Positions 52,426 through 60,891 of a stretch of DNA of 64,000 bases are shown here, piece by piece (positions within the stretch are counted from its first letter, which is position 1; each line of letters opens with the position of its first letter). Under the pieces are notes generated by a model that was not told where the DNA came from, did not search any database, and saw only the letters and a program-made list of their open reading frames with translations. The stretch lies in IMG/VR virus record IMGVR_UViG_3300025030_000003, positions 62,001-126,000 of that record; one strand, 5' to 3'. Made by a program: the position numbers and the translations under genes. Source of the stretch: a virus.

Positions 52426-53539
52426 CTTCTTCTATTATATCCTCCTCTGTTTTCTCATGTACTAATGTATAAGCTCCGTCATTCTTCAGGAACTCATCCA
52501 ACTCTGCAAAATTATCTTTAACCCATTTGTATAAAGACTTTATACCACAGAGACTCCACTCTCCTCCTGCTGGATTAGGTATAATTTCAGTTTTCCAATA
52601 AGACCCTGCTGACTTAATATACCCCTTACTCTTTAATAAATCAACTAAGAAGTATATATTAGATACTCCCTTAGTAAAAATAAGAGGGAATACTATTGGA
52701 ATCTTAGAAAATCCCTTTCTATTCTTATCTGCCTTAGCAGAGATATAACATCCTACAGGAACATCCTTCTCTCCCTCTAGGGTTACTCTCTTCTCTAGCA
52801 TGTCAGCTCCGCCATTCCTACCGCTATCCTTCTTTAAAGATATAATAACGTCTGGCTGATAATGTAAAGCTTTACATCCTGCCGATTTAGTTTTCTTATC
52901 ATAAGGACCTTTAGCTTCTATGTTAGCTCTCTCTTGGTTTACTAATAAGGTTGTGATACCCGCTTTCCTTAGTAGCACTCTAAACTTCTGTAAAAAAGAT
53001 GTCATAGCCTTAGCTTGTCCACACATCATGGGGTCTATTACTGACCTAGTTAATACAGAATCATCTAACACATTAGTAATACTATCTATAATAACTACAT
53101 CGTAAGCAGGGACATCTTGTTTAACTAATCCCTCTAATATCTTCTCGAGATGCCCCACCGTTTGTAACTCGTCCACAAAATTGAATAGTCCTTTATCTAT
53201 AAAGGGTAACATGCCCTGAGACTCAATCATGTTAGCTAAACCAGCTTCAACATCTATGAATAAAACTTTTTTACCATATTGTTCCATGAGTCTTCTAGCC
53301 ATGTGTAAGACTAAAGTAGTCTTACCTAATCCTTCTGGGGAATATATCATAATCATATCCCCTTCTCTAATGCCCCCAGATAATAATATATCCATTGGTA
53401 TAATACCTGTAGGAATTACTTCATCCTCTCTAGCTTCAGCATTAACGTATTTCTTTAAGAAGTCATCAAAAGATAACTTCATATTTATTCCTGCTAAGTC
53501 AGTGTCTTCTTTTTTCTTGGCTGGTTTCTTTGGTGCCAT
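52418..53539 (-). CDS. recA: RecA-family recombinase
   Basis: 373 aa. MIMIYSPEGLGKTTLVLHMAR (residues about 58-78) is Walker A; YDVVIIDSITNVL (about 140-152) Walker B; LLVNQERANIEAKG ... SAGCKALHYQPDVIISL the L2 region and following strand. It forms filaments on single-stranded DNA and pairs homologues. A basic N-terminal extension (APKKPAKKKED) and acidic tail (EEDIIEEDE) flank the core. SSB and RuvC-like genes are adjacent. Confidence 0.92.
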   Translation of the reverse strand: MAPKKPAKKKEDTDLAGINMKLSFDDFLKKYVNAEAREDEVIPTGIIPMDILLSGGIREGDMIMIYSPEGLGKTTLVLHMARRLMEQYGKKVLFIDVEAGLANMIESQGMLPFIDKGLFNFVDELQTVGHLEKILEGLVKQDVPAYDVVIIDSITNVLDDSVLTRSVIDPMMCGQAKAMTSFLQKFRVLLRKAGITTLLVNQERANIEAKGPYDKKTKSAGCKALHYQPDVIISLKKDSGRNGGADMLEKRVTLEGEKDVPVGCYISAKADKNRKGFSKIPIVFPLIFTKGVSNIYFLVDLLKSKGYIKSAGSYWKTEIIPNPAGGEWSLCGIKSLYKWVKDNFAELDEFLKNDGAYTLVHEKTEEDIIEEDE

Positions 53540-53559
53540 CTTATATATCCTCCCGTTAG

Positions 53560-54111
53560 TTACGATACACTTGTTGCGAAGTCTATAGCCATCTGCTTAC
53601 AATCTTCTAATGTGTTGGCTATCCATTCCCCTCTTCCTCTTTTATAACAAGGACAATTATCTTCATTACATTCTATTCTAGTATCTCTACACAATAATCT
53701 ACTTGTTCCATCATCTATACCATAATCTTCTACTAAATCAGAACAAGCTCCCCAAACACTTCCGTATCTATAATCTTCAAAATTATCTGGTACGTAGTGA
53801 GCATCACCTTTCTTACAAGTGGAACCTATCCCAAATCCAAAGATAGCCCGATGACTCCAACCGTACCACTTTTGTTCTTTAGTAGAGAAACCAATACTAC
53901 AAACTTTGTTCTCTGGCTTAGATGTTTGAAATTCAGAATCTATAGAATACTTTTCCATCCTAATAGATAACTCTACAGCATCATCTATGTACTTACCTTC
54001 TTTGTTGTAAGCCCATACCATTATAATATCCTTGCATCCTTCTACGGAACATTTAACTAATCGGATATCAAAGTTATCAAATTCTATTATTCTTATTAAT
54101 TCTTCTTCCAT
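53560..54111 (-). CDS. Conserved phage protein, 183 aa
   Basis: Contains GFSTKEQKWYGWSHRAIFGFGIGSTCKKGD, a motif I recognise from proteins widespread in tailed phages near replication genes, plus CNEDNCPCYKRGRGEW and ten Cys. Function not known to me. Overlaps the RuvC-like stop by 16 bp. Confidence 0.74.
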   Translation of the reverse strand: MEEELIRIIEFDNFDIRLVKCSVEGCKDIIMVWAYNKEGKYIDDAVELSIRMEKYSIDSEFQTSKPENKVCSIGFSTKEQKWYGWSHRAIFGFGIGSTCKKGDAHYVPDNFEDYRYGSVWGACSDLVEDYGIDDGTSRLLCRDTRIECNEDNCPCYKRGRGEWIANTLEDCKQMAIDFATSVS

Positions 54112-54611
54112 ACATATTGTTCCCCATAATGAGCCAGAAGCAATGCTTCTGCCTTACCATCATCTTTTCTAAGTTTAATATACTTGGATGATTCAGGATA
54201 TAATTTTAATACGGTATCTATTGATTTATATTTATCGTGGTCTAACACCATCTTTGCTTTCCACACGGAAGAACGAACTTCGTGGTACTCTATGTTCAAA
54301 CTAGAAAGTACCCCTAGGTATGCTCCATAACCTTCTGCATATACGAAGACCGAAGATACCCCCTGTTTTGGCATTGCTTGACTATGCTCTATAACACACT
54401 TAGCCTTACCACGATACTTCTCAAGAGCCAAGTAGATACCTCTAGGGTCTACTCTAGTCTTTGTCTCTGGAACTCTTTTCATATTAACCACTTTAGTTTT
54501 ACCAGTTTTAATCTCCAACAAAGGGCAACTGATAATCTCTACCAGTTTCCCTTTATTAGTGATAGCCATACTTCCAGTAAAGCCTGGGTCGATACCAATA
54601 AGATAAGTCAT
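54096..54611 (-). CDS. RuvC-like Holliday-junction resolvase
   Basis: 171 aa. LIGIDPGFTGSMAI (residues 4-17) provides the first Asp; CVIEHSQAMP (about 93-102) the Glu; LRKDDGKAEALLLAHYG (about 146-162) the C-terminal Asp pair of the RNase-H-fold RuvC family. Cuts four-way junctions during packaging or recombination. Confidence 0.85.
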   Translation of the reverse strand: MTYLIGIDPGFTGSMAITNKGKLVEIISCPLLEIKTGKTKVVNMKRVPETKTRVDPRGIYLALEKYRGKAKCVIEHSQAMPKQGVSSVFVYAEGYGAYLGVLSSLNIEYHEVRSSVWKAKMVLDHDKYKSIDTVLKLYPESSKYIKLRKDDGKAEALLLAHYGEQYVWKKN

Positions 54612-54617
54612 ATAATC

Positions 54618-55556
54618 CTATTCAGTATAAAAATCATCTACGTCTTGAATAATCTCAGACAAGTCAAGACCCTCTAGCTCAGTAGAGCTAGGTAATTGTA
54701 TTGTTTGTACGGGTGCCTGTACTGGAGTAACCACTGGGGCTGGTTGTGGTAGTGGGGCTAGACTTACAGGAGGAACTACTACCTGTTGTGGAGGTAGGGA
54801 TAATCCTACAACTCCAGCTACCGTTTGTTGTTGCTGTACTTGAGGTTGAGCCACTGGTTGGGGTAATGCTTCTAGCTGAGGAGATGCTAAAGTCTCCTGA
54901 GACTTAGAAACATTTTGTAAGATAGCATTTTTTAATTTGTCCCCATTTAAATCTTTACCTAAAGAAGGTCTAATTAATTCTCTATAACTAATCAAAAAGT
55001 TCTTAGCCTGTTCTACTAATTGAGGATTCTTTGTTATATCAAATCCTCCTTTAACTTTAATCTTAGGAGAAACTCTTTTAAACCTACCTTCTCCTTCCGA
55101 AGTTCCTTTAATACGAAGTATTTTAGAAGGAATAGTAATTGGGTCTACTTCACTATCTTCAAATTCATCGAGTAATGCTTTGTAATCTTTTTCTGTTAAT
55201 TCTAATCTTACAAAAGATACAGGTAACTGAAAGTTATTTTTATCTACTGTGGTAAAAACCATTGCAGGTAACACATACTTACTAGACGGATAAGACTTTG
55301 TGGTTTCTTCACTTAATACTTCTTGACTTATCAAGTCTTCTAACACTTTGCAACAATCTCCCTTGATACGTATTCCATCATCATCGGTTGATGAAGTACA
55401 ATGAATAGAGCCAACTCCCTTTACAAAGTGTGTCTTAGGATTCAAAAAGAAATCTTCGTCTACACTAAGTATGTTCACAAATTTAATTTCATCGTCCACC
55501 AAAGTCATCTTCTTAATAATGTTAGATTGTTTTGGTGCTTCTCCAAATTTTACCAT
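54618..55556 (-). CDS. Candidate single-stranded DNA-binding protein
   Basis: 312 aa in three parts: a folded N-terminal region (1-200), a Gln/Pro-rich low-complexity linker (about 225-285, QPQVQQQQ and PVVTPVQAPVQ), and an acidic tail (GLDLSEIIQDVDDFYTE). A long linker with an acidic end is the usual SSB layout; the core could not be matched to a known OB fold by eye. Placed between RuvC-like and recombination genes. Confidence 0.6.
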   Translation of the reverse strand: MVKFGEAPKQSNIIKKMTLVDDEIKFVNILSVDEDFFLNPKTHFVKGVGSIHCTSSTDDDGIRIKGDCCKVLEDLISQEVLSEETTKSYPSSKYVLPAMVFTTVDKNNFQLPVSFVRLELTEKDYKALLDEFEDSEVDPITIPSKILRIKGTSEGEGRFKRVSPKIKVKGGFDITKNPQLVEQAKNFLISYRELIRPSLGKDLNGDKLKNAILQNVSKSQETLASPQLEALPQPVAQPQVQQQQTVAGVVGLSLPPQQVVVPPVSLAPLPQPAPVVTPVQAPVQTIQLPSSTELEGLDLSEIIQDVDDFYTE

Positions 55557-55561
55557 TCTGT

Positions 55562-55885
55562 TTAATCCTCCTCAGAATTTAATAACTCTACTATGCTCGG
55601 TAAAAATATATCGTTAAATATTTTATTACTGGCTTTGTCTGTCATCCGTAATGATTTACTTTTAGGTATATAGTCATCACAGATATTTATTTCTATGTTT
55701 CCTTTAACTAAAGAAGCACTTATCTTCTTATACTTAGATAAATATAATCTATCTGTACCCTTACAAGCCTTCTTCATATTCTTCAAAATTATGTACAATA
55801 ATAAGTGAACGTCTCTTTGATTTAAGTATATTCCTAATTCTGACAAATCTTTACATATACTTTCATGTAAATCTTTAGCTTTCAA
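55562..55885 (-). CDS. Hypothetical protein, 107 aa
   Basis: MKAKDLHESICKDLSELGIYLNQRDVHLLLYIILKNMKKA: helical, basic centre; ends in EED. Four-helix or HTH-like; not recognised. Confidence 0.68.
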   Translation of the reverse strand: MKAKDLHESICKDLSELGIYLNQRDVHLLLYIILKNMKKACKGTDRLYLSKYKKISASLVKGNIEINICDDYIPKSKSLRMTDKASNKIFNDIFLPSIVELLNSEED

Positions 55886-55903
55886 GATTAAAACCTCTTT
55901 TAA

Positions 55904-56305
55904 CTAATGGGGTCTAAAACAATCAGGATTTGCCATTTGTTTTATTTTAAGTAAATCTGCTAAGGTTCTAGCTCTCTGAGAAAAAGTATATACATGATTC
56001 TTATATTCCTCTAACATGGAATTAACTTCCTCATAGGCTTTCTTAGATTGAAGTTGTTCAGATACTGTACCTCCCTTTTTTACTTTATCCTTAATGAGAC
56101 TAGATAAGTTATATAGAATAGAAACAATATAACTAGCATTATATTGTAATTCTAAACTAACATTTATCCTACCCTCGTACTCCTTTATGGATAGATTCAA
56201 ATTTTCTAAATCCTCTATGTTATCTGCTAACATAGTTTTAAATACATTTATACTATTACCTAGGTCTGTTCTTAACCTAGATATACCTTCCCAGCTCATT
56301 CGCAA
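55904..56305 (-). CDS. Hypothetical helical protein, 133 aa
   Basis: Long predicted helices with leucines at regular spacing (FKTMLADNIEDLENLNLSIKEYEG). Overlaps the upstream gene by 10 bp. Not recognised. Confidence 0.68.
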   Translation of the reverse strand: MRMSWEGISRLRTDLGNSINVFKTMLADNIEDLENLNLSIKEYEGRINVSLELQYNASYIVSILYNLSSLIKDKVKKGGTVSEQLQSKKAYEEVNSMLEEYKNHVYTFSQRARTLADLLKIKQMANPDCFRPH

Positions 56306-56724
56306 ATCTCCTTCAAAAATTTAACCCTGCTTAAATCTTCTTCTCCTAAACCTTGGTAAGCAAGTATCAAGGAATAATATCTGTTCTTTAACTCTTTACT
56401 TCTAGTAGAAGATATTATAGATAATATAATTCCCACATCCAACTTAGATACGATAAGTAAATTATTTAGATTAAGACACTCCAAGTTATTCATTATAAAT
56501 TCTTTACTAAGACTGCCGTTGGTTGATACCCCATCCCAAGATATCTTATCTCTAAAACAATCTATAAACTTCTCAGGTAAGTTAGGTAAATAAGATATTT
56601 CTAACCAAGAGTGTTCCCCAAATTTATGCTCAACTTCTAGCAAAACATCTTCTTTGGATTGAATACCCAACATATAATTATTTATTAATGAACTATACTT
56701 ATTAGAAATATTTACTATGTTCAC
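56296..56724 (-). CDS. Hypothetical protein, 142 aa
   Basis: I prefer the GTG at 56724 (MNIVNISNKYSS), which has AAGGA 11 nt upstream; the ATG at 56736 leaves no room for an SD. Leu/Ile-rich helical repeats (EFIMNNLECLNLNNLLIVSKL). Not recognised. Confidence 0.65.
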   Translation of the reverse strand: MNIVNISNKYSSLINNYMLGIQSKEDVLLEVEHKFGEHSWLEISYLPNLPEKFIDCFRDKISWDGVSTNGSLSKEFIMNNLECLNLNNLLIVSKLDVGIILSIISSTRSKELKNRYYSLILAYQGLGEEDLSRVKFLKEICE

Positions 56725-56747
56725 AATAAAACCCATCCTTATAATAC

Positions 56748-56776
56748 ATTATATCATTAGTGTAAAGAAATGTCAA
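56748..56776 (-). promoter_or_regulatory. Perfect-consensus extended -10 promoter
   Basis: TTGACA (56771-56776), 17-nt spacer, TATAAT (56748-56753) with TGA before it; just downstream of the ligase stop. Confidence 0.85.
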
Positions 56777-56783
56777 GTGTCCT

Positions 56784-58043
56784 CTAAAGTATCTGGGAAT
56801 CAATAAATTCTCGAGTAATTATACAGTCGTCAGGTTTCTTGTCAATGCGGAAATTCCAATCAATAGCTCTACAGTGGGACATTCTATTATTCTTTGAGCT
56901 AAAGTCCTGACCCTCACAAGCTAATACTAATCCTAAGTATTCAGGATTTAGTGTGGGATTTCCATCATTATCTAATATTGTCATCTTTCTTCTTAAAGAA
57001 TCTGTTATACCAGATATAGTTCCAATCCATTGTTCAGTTAATAATTCATCTTCTTCCTCAACATAACAAGAAACTTTAATGCCCCCTATTAGATTCTGTA
57101 CTGCTAATGCTGAATTCTTTTTAGGAAAGATAGAACCAGAAATAAAACAATCTATATCTTCATTTTTACTTCCTGTTAGGGTTCTCTTCATCTTAACTTG
57201 AACATGTCTCTTACGTGAAGTAGTAGCATAGTATTGTTCATTTAAATTCTTTAATACTAATCCTTCTCCGCCATTAGCTACTATCCTATCAAAGAACTCT
57301 TGTTTATTTATTATAGTACTTTCGGGTAATTCAAAAGGAGTTATCCCGTCAATTTTTTTCATAAAGCTAGTTAATAGTTGTCTGCGTTGTCTGAGTGTTT
57401 TAATCTTTAAGTCTTGATTATCAAACTCCAACATATCAAATACACAAAACTTTAAAGGATTACCATCCATCTGAATTTCTACTGCTCTCTCCGCATGGGA
57501 ACCCAATATAGAAACAGTAGCATTAAGCTCTGTAGCAGAGAATGTTCCTCCCCTAGAAGTAGTATCAAGGGTTTTATTAAATACAAGAACTTCTGCATCC
57601 AGTATAAAAGATTGTTTGAACATTCCCCTATAACTCTGGGGAGTTCTAACTCTTCCATCTTTAGTTATTAATAATATCTTTTCCGTATAACAATTAGGCA
57701 GGAAAGTTATATCTGATATATCCCTAGAGAAAAATTCAAATCCCCAATCTGGATGATAAGTTATGATACATCTTAATCCATCAATCTTGACTTCTCCTAA
57801 CCAATCCTCGGATGTCAAGATATTTTTTTGTTCTTCTGGTTTAAGTTCCTTAAAAGAAAAACATAATTGAGGAGTATGTAATTCAAACAATCTTTTATAC
57901 ATACCCCATGTTTGAACTTTAGGATATTTATTATAATAATCTATTCCCAATATACGTTCTAATTCTTTATTAGTAGTCTTAGGATTAGATGGTACGGGTA
58001 TCCCCCGTACCTTGAAGTGCTGTAGTATTTCCTCCTTTTTCAT
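56784..58043 (-). CDS. ATP-dependent DNA ligase
   Basis: 419 aa. LGEVKIDGLRCII holds the adenylated Lys of motif KxDG (about residue 82-85); FILDAEVLVFN, GGEGLVLKNL (motif IV) and VQVKMKR (motif V) follow in order. A short N-terminal helical domain (1-45) precedes the nucleotidyltransferase core; OB fold at the C-terminus. Seals nicks during replication. Confidence 0.86.
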   Translation of the reverse strand: MKKEEILQHFKVRGIPVPSNPKTTNKELERILGIDYYNKYPKVQTWGMYKRLFELHTPQLCFSFKELKPEEQKNILTSEDWLGEVKIDGLRCIITYHPDWGFEFFSRDISDITFLPNCYTEKILLITKDGRVRTPQSYRGMFKQSFILDAEVLVFNKTLDTTSRGGTFSATELNATVSILGSHAERAVEIQMDGNPLKFCVFDMLEFDNQDLKIKTLRQRRQLLTSFMKKIDGITPFELPESTIINKQEFFDRIVANGGEGLVLKNLNEQYYATTSRKRHVQVKMKRTLTGSKNEDIDCFISGSIFPKKNSALAVQNLIGGIKVSCYVEEEDELLTEQWIGTISGITDSLRRKMTILDNDGNPTLNPEYLGLVLACEGQDFSSKNNRMSHCRAIDWNFRIDKKPDDCIITREFIDSQIL

Positions 58044-58055
58044 AATCCCTCTCCG

Positions 58056-58865
58056 TTAATCTGGAGTATCTTCTTGTGAACTCTCTTCTGGATTTATTAA
58101 CTTATCGAGTTTCTTTTTAATACGTTTGTCTCGCTTAAGTTCTTTCTTTTCTTCTAGTTCCCTTTTTGTTTGTTCTTCTAAAGCTATTCTAGCTTCTTCT
58201 ACTAAAGCTTCTTGTTCTCTTTGTTTCTTACTCTTTCTTTTCTTTTTTGGTTTATCTTCTTCTATCTCTTCGTCTTCTAAATCTTTTAAAGAATCTGCCG
58301 TAACAGCATCCTCGTCGTTGGTCATGATATAAACATCTTCATTTACGGATACAACATATTTACTTGTTTTCTGAATAGCTTTAAGTATCTTTTCAGCGGG
58401 CGATAGTTTAGTATCTTGTAGAGATTCTAGGATAGCTTGAGAATGGTATTCCCCAGAACCTATGCAAACAAAATTATCAGCGGGTTCTAATATAGATAGG
58501 TCTGCTTGAACCACAAATAACTTATTCTCTATGCCTACAATGAGTTCACTTCCCCCACCCATTACTTCTACACCATTCACATCTATAAGAAACTTTTCTT
58601 GTCTTAGACAATTAAGAAGAGAATCGTAAAAAGAATTATAAACATACTCATAAATATCTTGGTCAACAAATCTGGGGACTACGGCTAACTTATGAGTCAG
58701 TATCTGTATCATCCTAAAACTTCCACAGACTCCTATAATGAAATCTCCTACTTGAAAAACCTTTCTTGGATAGTTTATCTTAGTACCAGTAAAACTATTA
58801 GAACCAAAACTATCAGTTCCTAAATAAACATATTCCTCAGTTTTTATCCCAACTATACAAGTCAT
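58056..58865 (-). CDS. Ntn-hydrolase (proteasome-subunit-like) with charged tail
   Basis: 269 aa. MTCIVGIKTEEYVYLGTDSFGS fits phage Ntn-hydrolases in which Thr2 becomes the nucleophile after Met removal; KVFQVGDFIIGVCGSFR and the remainder to about residue 185 form the alpha-beta-beta-alpha core. Residues 190-269 are a Lys/Glu-rich helix (KPKKKRKSKKQREQE...), not usual for the family. Probably a self-assembling peptidase; target unknown. Confidence 0.74.
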   Translation of the reverse strand: MTCIVGIKTEEYVYLGTDSFGSNSFTGTKINYPRKVFQVGDFIIGVCGSFRMIQILTHKLAVVPRFVDQDIYEYVYNSFYDSLLNCLRQEKFLIDVNGVEVMGGGSELIVGIENKLFVVQADLSILEPADNFVCIGSGEYHSQAILESLQDTKLSPAEKILKAIQKTSKYVVSVNEDVYIMTNDEDAVTADSLKDLEDEEIEEDKPKKKRKSKKQREQEALVEEARIALEEQTKRELEEKKELKRDKRIKKKLDKLINPEESSQEDTPD

Positions 58866-59449
58866 GAAAAATCCCCCACTGAACTATTATAACCTACAAT
58901 CTTATTGAAAACATCAAATAGATTTTTAATATTCTCTGTCTTAGATTCTATATCTTTTGAATCATAGTATAACGAAAACTTTTTACATAGGGTAGCAAAC
59001 TTATAATCTACATAAGAATCCCTAGTAGAATTCTCTATCAAAGGAGCTATATAAAGTAAATCATACCCTCCAAATTTAATATAGTTATATAAATTATACT
59101 CTGTATATAGTTTTATAAAATTATTAATAAACTCTAAATCAAATTTAATATTATGTCCCACTACGGTCAATTTATCTTTTCCCTTATTAGTAACTTCTTT
59201 AAGAGTTGAGATAAAATTATAGCAAGCCTCCTCTGGATTTCCATAACCCCTAAGAGTATCTATGTCTAACCCATTAAAATCTAAAGCTTCCTTAGCTATA
59301 GTGGAAGGAAGTCTTCCCCGTCTAGGTTTAACATGAAATGTATTCTGGTCTACTATAGCATTATTATGTTCTATTCTATAAGATAATTTTATTATATCAT
59401 CATATTCAGGATTTAACCCAGTAGTAGCCGTGGATAAAAACAGATACAT
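58862..59449 (-). CDS. DnaQ-fold protein lacking catalytic residues
   Basis: 195 aa. The N-terminus LFLSTATTGLNPEYDDIIKLSY aligns with the ExoI motif of DEDD exonucleases (DTETTG), but both acidic residues are changed (S and A). ExoII (VVGHNIKFDLEF) keeps its Asp, while the ExoIII region (SKDIESKTENIKNLFDVF) has lost the His/Tyr and Asp. Most likely an inactive, structural or regulatory relative. ATGA overlap with the Ntn gene. Confidence 0.72.
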   Translation of the reverse strand: MYLFLSTATTGLNPEYDDIIKLSYRIEHNNAIVDQNTFHVKPRRGRLPSTIAKEALDFNGLDIDTLRGYGNPEEACYNFISTLKEVTNKGKDKLTVVGHNIKFDLEFINNFIKLYTEYNLYNYIKFGGYDLLYIAPLIENSTRDSYVDYKFATLCKKFSLYYDSKDIESKTENIKNLFDVFNKIVGYNSSVGDFS

Positions 59450-59477
59450 CCCTTCTCCTTTATATCATTCTTAATCC

Positions 59478-59506
59478 ATTATATCACAACATAGGTGATA
59501 TGTCAA
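59478..59506 (-). promoter_or_regulatory. Perfect-consensus extended -10 promoter
   Basis: TTGACA (59501-59506), 17-nt spacer, TATAAT (59478-59483) with TGTGA ahead. Drives the exonuclease-like gene onward; SD AAGGAGAAGG. Confidence 0.85.
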
Positions 59507-59512
59507 TCTAAA

Positions 59513-60847
59513 TTATACAACAATTTTAATTATGGTCTTATTAGAACAAAGTTTATCATGGCTCTTAGCATTATAAGCTTCTATCTCTGTAGTAACATCA
59601 TAGCCTACAACATCTTCGTAATTTTGCAAGTCCACCTTAATTATATCTCTATTCTTATTCTTATAAAAGATTCCTATATTCTGAGAAGCTCTTCCCGATA
59701 ATTGTAACCCCCTGTCAGAATAAGCGTTTTGACCACACATACTAGCTGACCTACTATAATTATCGGATACACAAGCTTCGTGTAAATGTCCACTAAGTAC
59801 ATAGTCTATAAAAATTCCATCGTAAGCATACTTGGCTACAGCCTTCTTAATTCCATTAGCTAAGTCTGATTTAAATTGGTGCCCGTGAATTAATAGAACG
59901 TTATTTCCAGCAACATCTATAACTTGTTCTAGGGGGTCTTCTAAATGGAAAGACACTGAAGAAGAACCCATGAATCTAGCATTTAACATATTGTACAACA
60001 TTAAGTCATAGTTGTCTGAAGCTATAATATCTGTCCATGCAATATCTTTAGCCATACGAGTTTCATTACCTGTTACTCCACAAAAAGTAATCTTAAAATC
60101 CTTATTCAAGTCAAGTATGAACTGTGATAATAAACTTGTAGCAAGTAAGCAAGCTTTCATTCTATTAGTAGCATTGTTCAATAGTTTATCAAGAATATCA
60201 TCTTTGTTAAGTAAATCCCCAGTAGAACAGATAGCAACACTCTTAATACCGTTTAATTTAAAATAACTAACTGCTCTTTCTGCTAACAACTTCAATCTCT
60301 TAGAAGCAATATGAAAGTCATATTTGTTATTTTTTAAATTAATTAACTCGTTGAAATGCAAATCAGATAGTTGAATGATACCCATACAATCAGAACTTAC
60401 ATTGGTATGTTTAATAGTTTTCTCAGATAACTTAATACTTTTTAATAACTGTATTAATTCTAAGTTAGATTCCTCTAACGCATTAGTTAATCTATCCTCG
60501 TGTCTAATCCCCTTACGTTCTATTCTATTAATGTCTTGAAGTTTTTGAACCTTACGTCTTAATTGTATATTAGCAATTAAAACATCTTCATCTACTTCCT
60601 TCTCTATGTCTTCTTTTAATTCTTGTTGTTTTTTCTTAGATAAATCAGAGGGGTATATTCCAGACTTAGATAATTCTAAAACTAACTTATCTCTGTATTC
60701 AGAACTAAAGAACATGTTAATATCATTAGTCGTATACTCATTAGATATCTCTCTTATCCTTTTTCTCCAGTAACTTCTTCCCCTGTATTTACCTTCTGAG
60801 ATACACCCTTGATACAATAACTCAAAAAGATTTTCAAATTTTTCCAT
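59513..60847 (-). CDS. Metallophosphoesterase with long N-terminal domain
   Basis: About 444 aa; the second of two adjacent ATGs (60847) has better SD spacing (GAGGGAAG). Residues 1-150 are helical with a coiled coil; IIQLSDLHFNEL, CSTGDLL, VTGNETR, LIHGHQ and SGHLHE then give all five metal-binding motifs. Possibly a nuclease or phosphatase acting on nucleic acid in the replication block. The helical N-terminus is unusual. Confidence 0.82.
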   Translation of the reverse strand: MEKFENLFELLYQGCISEGKYRGRSYWRKRIREISNEYTTNDINMFFSSEYRDKLVLELSKSGIYPSDLSKKKQQELKEDIEKEVDEDVLIANIQLRRKVQKLQDINRIERKGIRHEDRLTNALEESNLELIQLLKSIKLSEKTIKHTNVSSDCMGIIQLSDLHFNELINLKNNKYDFHIASKRLKLLAERAVSYFKLNGIKSVAICSTGDLLNKDDILDKLLNNATNRMKACLLATSLLSQFILDLNKDFKITFCGVTGNETRMAKDIAWTDIIASDNYDLMLYNMLNARFMGSSSVSFHLEDPLEQVIDVAGNNVLLIHGHQFKSDLANGIKKAVAKYAYDGIFIDYVLSGHLHEACVSDNYSRSASMCGQNAYSDRGLQLSGRASQNIGIFYKNKNRDIIKVDLQNYEDVVGYDVTTEIEAYNAKSHDKLCSNKTIIKIVV

Positions 60848-60891
60848 CATCTTCCCTCTTCTATTTTATCTATATATAATATAACTTAAGA

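Noticed and set aside
54618-55556. Origin of replication in the Gln/Pro-rich repeat DNA
   Set aside because: The repeats keep a continuous reading frame and encode a linker typical of SSB proteins; no iterons or AT-rich unwinding block stand out.
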